From NCBI GenBank assembly GCA_965215295.1, contig OZ244045.1, positions 4,030,001-4,094,000 of the forward strand: a DNA stretch of 64,000 nt. Reading direction: 5' to 3'. This document shows positions 62,401 to 64,000 of this stretch, in pieces. Numbering within the stretch: position 1 is the first letter of the stretch; each line of letters begins with the position of its first letter. The notes below the pieces were generated by a model. It was not told the DNA's origin and did not search any database. It saw only the letters and a list, made by a program, of their open reading frames with translations. This DNA comes from HK1 sp965215295. GTDB taxonomy: Bacteria > Pseudomonadota > Gammaproteobacteria > HK1. Both the position numbers and the translations under genes were made by a program.

Positions 62401-64000
62401 GCCGTCGTCGGGCGCCGGCTACGGCTTGAGCGCGAACCGGGAGCTGACGATTGCGGCCAACGCGCTGACGAGCACGGGGGTGGTGACGATCACCGCCGAA
62501 GACAACGATGTGGACGCGCCGAACAAGACGGTGGCGGTGTCGGCCGCGGCGCAGAACAGCCAGGGTGTCAGCGGGCCGGACGATGTGACGCTGACGATCA
62601 CCGACGACGACGATGCGCCGACGGTGACGCTGGTGCTGACGCCGGACACGATCACGGAGGCCGGCGGGGTGAGCATGGTGACGGCGCGCCTGTCCCACCC
62701 GTCGAGCGAGGAGACGAGGTTGACGGTTCAGACGGCGCCGATGTCGCCGGCGGTTGCGGGTGACTACATCCTGACCGCTGTCCCGCTGCTGTCGATCCCG
62801 GCCGGTGAGACGGAGAGCGAGAGTTTGAATCAGGTGCGGATCACGGCTGTGGACAACGACGTGATGGCACCGGACAAGACGGTGACGGTCTCGGCCACGG
62901 CCAAGAACAGGCAGGGGGTTACGGGGCCGCAGAACGTGACGCTGACGATCACCGACAATGCGGCGCCGACGGGCGCGCCGACGATCGACGACACGACGCC
63001 GGTGGTCGGCGAGACGCTGACGGTGGATGCGTCGGGCATCGACGATGCGGACGGTCTGACGGGCGCGACCTACGCTTGGCGTTGGCTCCGGGTGGCGTCG
63101 GGCGGTACCGAGACGGAGGTCGGGACCGCGGCGAGCTACACGGTGGTTGCCGCGGACGTGAGGTCGACGCTGAAGGTGGAGGCGAGCTTCACCGACGACG
63201 GCGGCGCCGAAGAGACCGTCGAGAGCGCGGAGACGTCGACGGTCGCGCCGGCGGCGGTGCTCCCGAGCGTATCGGTGAGGTGGGTGAAGACCCCGGTGAA
63301 GGAGGGCGAGGCCGCGGAGTTCCGGGTGACGCGCACGGTGGTGACGGCGGGGGCGCTGACGGTCCGCTACAAGGTGTCGGAGAGCGGCGCCATGGTGGCG
63401 TCGGGCGAGGAGGGAGCGAAGACCGTCGATTTCGGTGACGGCGAGACCTCGAAGACGGTGGCGGTGCCGACGGTGGATGACAGCGTCCACGAGGCGGGCA
63501 GCACGGTGACCTTCAGGCTGACTCCGGATGCGTACTACGAGGTGGGGGCCGCTGCGTCGGGGGTGAGGGTGGAGGACGACGACAACTCCCCGACGACCGG
63601 GGAGGTGACGGTCACGGGCACGGCGACGGAAGGGCGGACGCTGACGGCGGACACCTCGGGCCTCACCGACGAGGACGGTTTGGCCGACACGTCCTACGCC
63701 TACCAGTGGGTGCGGACGCCGGCTGGCGGCAGCGACGGGGACATCTCGGGCGCGACCTCGAAGACCTACGTGGTGGTGTTCGCGGACGCGGGGGCGACGC
63801 TGAAGGTGCGGGTGACGGTCACCGACGACGAGGGCCATGAGGCGACCTTCACGAGCACGCCGACCTCGGCGGTGGCGGCGCTGCCGCGGCTGTCGGTGAC
63901 CTCGGAGGGCGACGTGACGGAGGGCAGCCCTGCCCTGTTCACGCTGACCCGCACGGGCGCCACGGCGCAGACGCTGGACGTGCCCTATGAGGTAGCCGCC
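47498..64000 (+). CDS. Giant exported repeat protein (Ig-like, Calx-beta-like and SwmB-like repeats), 3' end beyond window
   Basis: The frame is open from ATG 47498 to the window end (5,501 codons, no stop seen). The N terminus has a basic stretch and a signal peptide-like segment (QAAGVLLALAGLAPVPAQAQ), then a unique domain to about residue 230. After that two repeat types alternate. Ig-like blocks follow the pattern APTIDDTTPVVGETLTA...GLT...YAWQWIRV...TYTVVAADVGATLKV...FTDDDG. Calx-beta-like blocks follow SDGDVTEG...FTLTRTG...GTATF...V.VPT.DDS.HEA.GSVTLTL...AAVEDDDN. Near 56.6-57.6 kb and 61.3-62.3 kb lies a different section (YSVITQYGRTTTV, then a fibronectin-like part and an SwmB-like block LTVTMNEALDGASVPAASAF). 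Aspartate-rich loops suggest calcium binding. It is probably a surface adhesin or secreted by a type I or autotransporter route; the deciding C terminus is not visible. Confidence 0.85.
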   Translation, partial: MRRCSIHLRCRDTTHRSRSWVRRPAQAAGVLLALAGLAPVPAQAQVEDYISNLRTPWAAVGGVNSVTIDGSRRRMAQPFETGSESGGYPLQEVVLLLSRVAPEGLKVTIRENSVVGGNNVPGEIPLYTLTSPASLSDGRNTFTAPPGATLAADTRYYIVAERVEGADSDEIAQWNRLRYRGGGAPTIDNAGGWEINFDYQEIVFRIGGGSAQWEDGNQDYALAAAVRGGRPQVTVASDGDVKEDSPAVFTLTRTGDTTHPLVVAYEVTATGEFGVTTTDAGTATFLANNDTVQVSVATTGDSVHETHGSVTLTLQAGTGYAVGTPDTATAAVEDDDNAAPTGGPPTIDDTTPLVGEVLMAITSGIDDPDGLTNRRFTYQWIRTSGGTDTRISRATAATYAVVAADRDATLKVEVKFTDDDGTEETLTSAPTATVGNSIVWVTSDGDVTEGDPAVWTLRRTGSATGMLRVAFDIDPDGGDFGLTAADGTTFPVDSTTEDEATFPAGSSTTQVSLSTVNDSTHEADGTVSLIVLDDHFRDGSYSTGEASEGQPEFADLTIRDNDNAAPTGAPTIDDTTPMAGETLTADASGITDPDGLTVTDKTFTWQWIRVASDNTETEITGATSETYTVGAADVGATLKVAATFTDDDGTEETVESAATSAVAAAAVTLPTVTVARVSTPVEEGEGAQFTVTRTVVTTGALTVNYRVSETDDMVAAGDEDAQTVAFADGDTEKTVTVPTVEDSVHEADSTVTVTLTADTVGEPTYLLGASTTAEVAVEDDDNAAPTGAPTIDDTTPVVTETLTADASGIDDPDGLTSLTDFTWQWLRVPSGGGTPTEITGATTASYTVVAEDVGATLKVRAGFTDDDDTGETVESAETATVTPYTITAASPTVTEGDDGAPLLRFVLSRSETGQRVELGWRVATESTAQATGPMADFAGSMAGTLVFSPSSTSGQVFFQVRPDTVDESDETVVLELFEVAGTPEGVTFPSTVTGTIVDDDTATLSIGPSSVSVDEGDSGTTDLVFTVSMDLQSDREVTVEYDVGGTAESGADYEAPTPARVTFPALSQEVPTMQTITFRVRGDTDAERDETVEVELRDPSGGAALGTARAEGTIRNDDEPVLSVTPSEVDEGDSTADRVQLTFRVTMSGQSDTDVTVDYRVDTGAGTATVGTDYRNQQPGTARIESGDTGVVVRVRVNEDTEFELDETVVMVFENPVGAELDPDSARVTGTILNDDLPPVTVAAVAATVTEGEAAAFRLRRPDLDTSEALVVSFTVVDPAGVLSGTAPATATIAAGETEETVSLDTVDDGDHEAHGSVTLTLAAGAAYVLGPEAERSAEVTVRDNDDSPATGSVTVTGTATEGQTLTAEATNIVDADGLDNAVYAWQWVRTPSGGGDEDITGATSETYVPAFADAGATLKARLTVTDDEGHDATFESAATSAVAALPRPLVTVASDGDVTEGATVTFTLTRTVDTTGTLDVAYAVTASGDFGATTGAGTATFPANSATVRVSVDTTGDGAHEAHGSVTVTLTADTGADPAWLLGDPSTATAAVEDDDDSPASGTVTVTGTATEGQTLTADTSGLTDADGLDNAAYAWQWVRTPSGGSDEDISGATSQTYVPVFADAGATLKVRVTVTDDEGHEATFTSAPTSAVAALPRVSVVHGGSPITEGGDATFTFTLSKTIGDIPLRVNIRRTETGNMMFPNNLGRSVVVFGPNQTTLTVSYPTVDDDTTEPNSTVTVEVLERNYYMPGTPSMASIEVRDDDDSPATGSVTVTGTATEGETLTADTSGLTDEDGLDNASYAYQWVRTPAGGSDADISGATGATYVPVFADAGATLKVRVTVTDDEGHEATFTSAPTSAVAARARPSVTVVSDGDVTEGDTVTFTLMRTGDPAQTLNVAYDVTATGDFGVTTGAGTATFLASNSTVQVSVPTTGDDTHEAHGSVTLTLTADTGTDPAYLLGDPSTATAAVEDDDDSPATGSVTVTGTPTEGETLTADTSGIADEDGLNNAAYVYQWVRTPSGGSDADISGATSQTYVPVFADAGATLKVKVTVTDDEGHEASFTSAPTSAVAAASRPSVTVVSDGDVTEGSPAEFTLTRTGDPAQTLDVDYTVTVSGDFGATTGAGTATFPANSATVQVSVPTTDDSAHEAHGSVTLTLTADTSANPAYLLGDPSTATAEVRDDDNAEPTGEPTIDDTTPEVGQTLTVNTSSIDDPDGLATPDFTWQWIRVPSGGGTETRIGDATAASYTVVAADEGATLKVEVGFTDDGGTTETLTSAATMAVEAAAPTVPEVSIVPGVGGSLITEGGRVTFTLTISEPPAALLLVNLRVTETGDMMTANNLQFPIVAVFPDGKETATLSFPTVADDTDEPNSTVTAEIVERAGSNYVPGTPSMASVEVRDDDRPDGNAAPTGRPTIDDTTPAVGETLTAAPSDLDDPDGLTSPTYAWRWIRVASGGVETVVGTGMTYVVVAADAGARLKVEATFTDDAGIEETVESEATSAVEVVLLPTVSVAPVSTPVAEGAGAQFRVTRTVVTAGALTVNYGVSETGDMVASGEEGAKSVAFADGDTEQTVTVPTEDDTGHEADSTVTLTLTADAAWDLGTATAEVKVEDNDNADLTGAPTISDTTPVVGDTLTADPSGIADPDGLTGAIYAWRWIRVASDTTETEVGTGTTYTVVDADMGATLKVEATFTDDDGTEEMVESAETATVEATPLLELSIADASVDEGDTGSTTLEFTLTLDSAATETVTVDWATSDGTATAGTDYTAGTGTLTINTGDSSGTVSVTVLGDEVDEPHETFEVTLTNPSGATLGDDTATGTITDDDDPPTVTLVLTPASIAEAAGQSTVTATLDHPSSEETTVTVSVAPVSPAVAGDYTLSGSQLTIPEGATASTGTVTITAVDNAVDAPHKTVTVSATATNTQGITDPEAVTLTITDDENVAPTGAPTIDDTSPVVGETLTVDTSGIGDSDGLAGAAYAYRWLRVAAGGAVTQVGTGESYTVVDADVGSTLKVEVTFTDEGGAKETIESVATAAAEAVPTTPTPTTIFDADENYSVITQYGRTTTVNLAEYLATGVASSAVSFEVDDQTDCGATRADYYQSVTVSGSTLSLVPNNLGHTHGSSTESETACVVTGTMGGQSEARTFSFRIPAPRGLTGVVPVVSVVDRQEDALGVQVRDPSGLGSSWLRLSWRKTGTSNWVHRIMSGARLRRAEPPVIRIGGLESGTSYTVQAAVLRREAFDYHANGRTIAERVLATLEGQGAWLANIRGGGQSDVGLAEAMTTTGEPVFLRASVNGDVLTVTMNEALDGASVPAASAFTVSGGHAVSAVAVSGSSLTLTLGSFVGADETVTVSYAVPGSGQLQDDEGNAAPAFTDEAVANETPTVTLVLTPDTIGEDGGSSTVTATLDKPSPQATTVTVAAPSSGAGYSLSTNRELTIAANALTSTGVVTITAEDNDVDAPNKTVAVSAAAQNSQGVSGPDDVTLTLTDDDDAPTVTLVLTPDTITEAGGVSMVTARLSHPSSEETRLTVQTAPMSPAVAGDYILTAVPLLSIPAGETESESLNQVRITAVDNDVMAPDKTVTVSATAKNRQGVTGPQNVTLTITDNAAPTGAPTIDDTTPVVGETLTVDASGIDDADGLTGATYAWRWLRVASGGTETEVGTAASYTVVAADVRSTLKVEASFTDDGGAAETVESAETSTVAPAAVLPSVSVRRVKTPVKEGEDAEFRVTRTVVTAGALTVRYKVSESGAMVASGEEGAKTVDFGDGETSKTVAVPTVDDSVHEAGSTVTFRLTPDAYYEVGAAASGVRVEDDDNSPTTGEVTVTGTATEGRTLTADTSGLTDEDGLADTSYAYQWVRTPAGGSDGDISGATSKTYVVVFADAGATLKVRVTVTDDEGHEATFTSTPTSAVAALPRLSVTSEGDVTEGSPALFTLTRTGATAQTLDVPYEVAATGDFGVTPGAGTASFLADSATVQVSVATTDDSTHEAHGSVTLTLTADTSADPAYVLGDPATATAAVRDDDNAAPTGELTIDDTTPVVGETLTADASGIDDPDGLTDEIDLQWLRVASGGGETEVGTGATYTVVAADVGATLKVKASFTDDGGTEETVESEETATVEAAPMLPALSISDARVNEGDTGSKTLDFTVTLDRAATETVTVEWATSDGTATAGTDYTAGNGTLTFSSGDSSKTVSVTVAGDNVDEPNETFEVTLTNPSGATLGDDTATGTIIDNDARPTVTLVLTPASISEDGGVSMVTARLDHPSSEDTTLTVETAPVSPAVAGDYTLTAVPLLSIPAGETESESTNQVRITAVDNSVYEGDKTVTVSAMVQNRQGVTAPQNVTLTITDDEPAPPELSIGDVSVDEGDTGSTTLDFTVTLDRAATETVTVEWATSDGTATAGTDYTAGNGTVTFSSGDSSKTVSVTVLGDEVDEPNETFEVTLTNPSGATLGDDTATGTITDDDATPTVTLVLTPASITEEASGQSTVTARLDHPSSEATTVTVTVAPESPAVAGDYTLSSNLELTIAAGATTSTGTVTITAVNNSVYEGDKTVTVSATATNTLGITAPQNVTLTITDDEPPPTPTTIFDADGNYSVITQYGRTTTVDLTAYLAEGVASSGVSFEVDDQTDCGATRADYYQSVTVSGSTLSLVPNNLGHTHGSSTESETACVVTGTMGGQSEARTFSFRIPAPRGLTGVVPVVSVVDRQEDALGVQVRDPSGLGSSWLRLSWRKTGTSNWVHRIMSGARLRRAEPPVIRIGGLESGTSYTVQAAVLRREAFDYYANGRTIAERVLTTLEGQGPWLANIRGGGQSEVVLAEAMTTTGEPVFLRASVNGDVLTVTMNEALDGASVPSASAFTLSGGRTVSGVAVSGSSLTLTLGSFVGADETVTVSYAVPGSGQLQDDEGNAAPAFTDEAVANETPTVTLVLTPSSIGENGETSTVTATLDKPSLQATTVTVAAPSSGAGYGLSANRELTIAANALTSTGVVTITAEDNDVDAPNKTVAVSAAAQNSQGVSGPDDVTLTITDDDDAPTVTLVLTPDTITEAGGVSMVTARLSHPSSEETRLTVQTAPMSPAVAGDYILTAVPLLSIPAGETESESLNQVRITAVDNDVMAPDKTVTVSATAKNRQGVTGPQNVTLTITDNAAPTGAPTIDDTTPVVGETLTVDASGIDDADGLTGATYAWRWLRVASGGTETEVGTAASYTVVAADVRSTLKVEASFTDDGGAEETVESAETSTVAPAAVLPSVSVRWVKTPVKEGEAAEFRVTRTVVTAGALTVRYKVSESGAMVASGEEGAKTVDFGDGETSKTVAVPTVDDSVHEAGSTVTFRLTPDAYYEVGAAASGVRVEDDDNSPTTGEVTVTGTATEGRTLTADTSGLTDEDGLADTSYAYQWVRTPAGGSDGDISGATSKTYVVVFADAGATLKVRVTVTDDEGHEATFTSTPTSAVAALPRLSVTSEGDVTEGSPALFTLTRTGATAQTLDVPYEVAA
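56739..59374 (+). repeat. First copy of a 4,626-bp-period internal duplication
   Basis: This segment is repeated almost exactly at 61365-64000, offset by 4,626 bp (1,542 codons). Similarity begins more weakly at about 56640. The differences are few single changes, concentrated around 57290-57500. Confidence 0.92.
61365..64000 (+). repeat. Second copy of the 4,626-bp-period internal duplication, continuing past the window
   Basis: Matches 56739-59374 to the very last base of the window. The end of the duplicated block is therefore unknown, and further copies may follow. Confidence 0.92.

Overview
The window looks like a chromosomal segment of a high-GC gammaproteobacterium that cannot be identified further from sequence. 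The evidence is a periplasmic nitrate reductase operon, an lptD-surA-pdxA-ksgA block, apaG-apaH-folA, ubiK, yifB (comM), hemH and ccmG. Outer-membrane assembly genes (lptD, surA) show a Gram-negative envelope. The genome is unusually rich in short tandem duplications, decayed mobile elements and gene fragments. This suggests relaxed selection or a symbiont-like lifestyle, which is inference only.

Layout. 1-4.3 kb: napEDABC on the minus strand with an FNR/DNR-type box; napC has lost its fourth haem site. 4.3-10 kb: a membrane-anchored SGNH-like protein, a C-terminal scrap of a molybdopterin oxidoreductase, an NCS2 permease, a zinc alcohol dehydrogenase and a DUF3574 protein. 10-14.3 kb: yifB, apaG, apaH and folA, with a duplicated folA 5' end forming a 43-codon coupled mini-ORF. 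14.4-16.8 kb: one complete Rpn-family (PD-(D/E)XK) nuclease gene and a 5'-truncated copy, each next to a fragment of a GH15 glucoamylase-like gene. 16.8-29.5 kb: housekeeping genes thyA, an atypical ornithine carbamoyltransferase, matB, ubiK, aroE, ksgA, pdxA, surA, lptD and hemH. Several carry tandem duplications of their own ends. 29.7-32.7 kb: tRNA-Met, a MITE with a 9-bp target-site duplication, ccmG, a Tat-exported Rieske-like protein and a glyoxalase-fold (VOC) protein.

32.98-45.7 kb is the most unusual part. Seven tandem paralogues of an Rpn-family nuclease lie on the minus strand. Each holds an in-frame 36-bp minisatellite (4 to 11 copies) just before the conserved catalytic strand. 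Each also has a second, variable 12-bp repeat near the C terminus, and a candidate internal ribosome-binding site plus ATG that would express the C-terminal domain alone. The spacers hold fragments of an ISNCY-like transposase, and one holds a truncated VOC copy.

46.3-47.5 kb is a junk-like interval with a 26-C homopolymer, a 42-bp tandem repeat and a second MITE copy. The MITE ends five bases before the start codon of a giant plus-strand gene. That gene stays open from 47,498 to the window end (more than 5,500 codons). It encodes an exported protein made of alternating Ig-like and Calx-beta-like repeats plus SwmB-like blocks, and it contains a near-identical internal duplication with a 4,626-bp period.

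How parts work together: NapEDABC would reduce nitrate in the periplasm, with NapC normally feeding electrons from quinol. LptD and SurA belong to outer-membrane biogenesis, and FolA and ThyA form the folate/dTMP cycle. The Rpn array most plausibly acts in DNA cleavage, recombination or phage defence, by analogy with the family. The giant gene is probably a surface or secreted adhesin.
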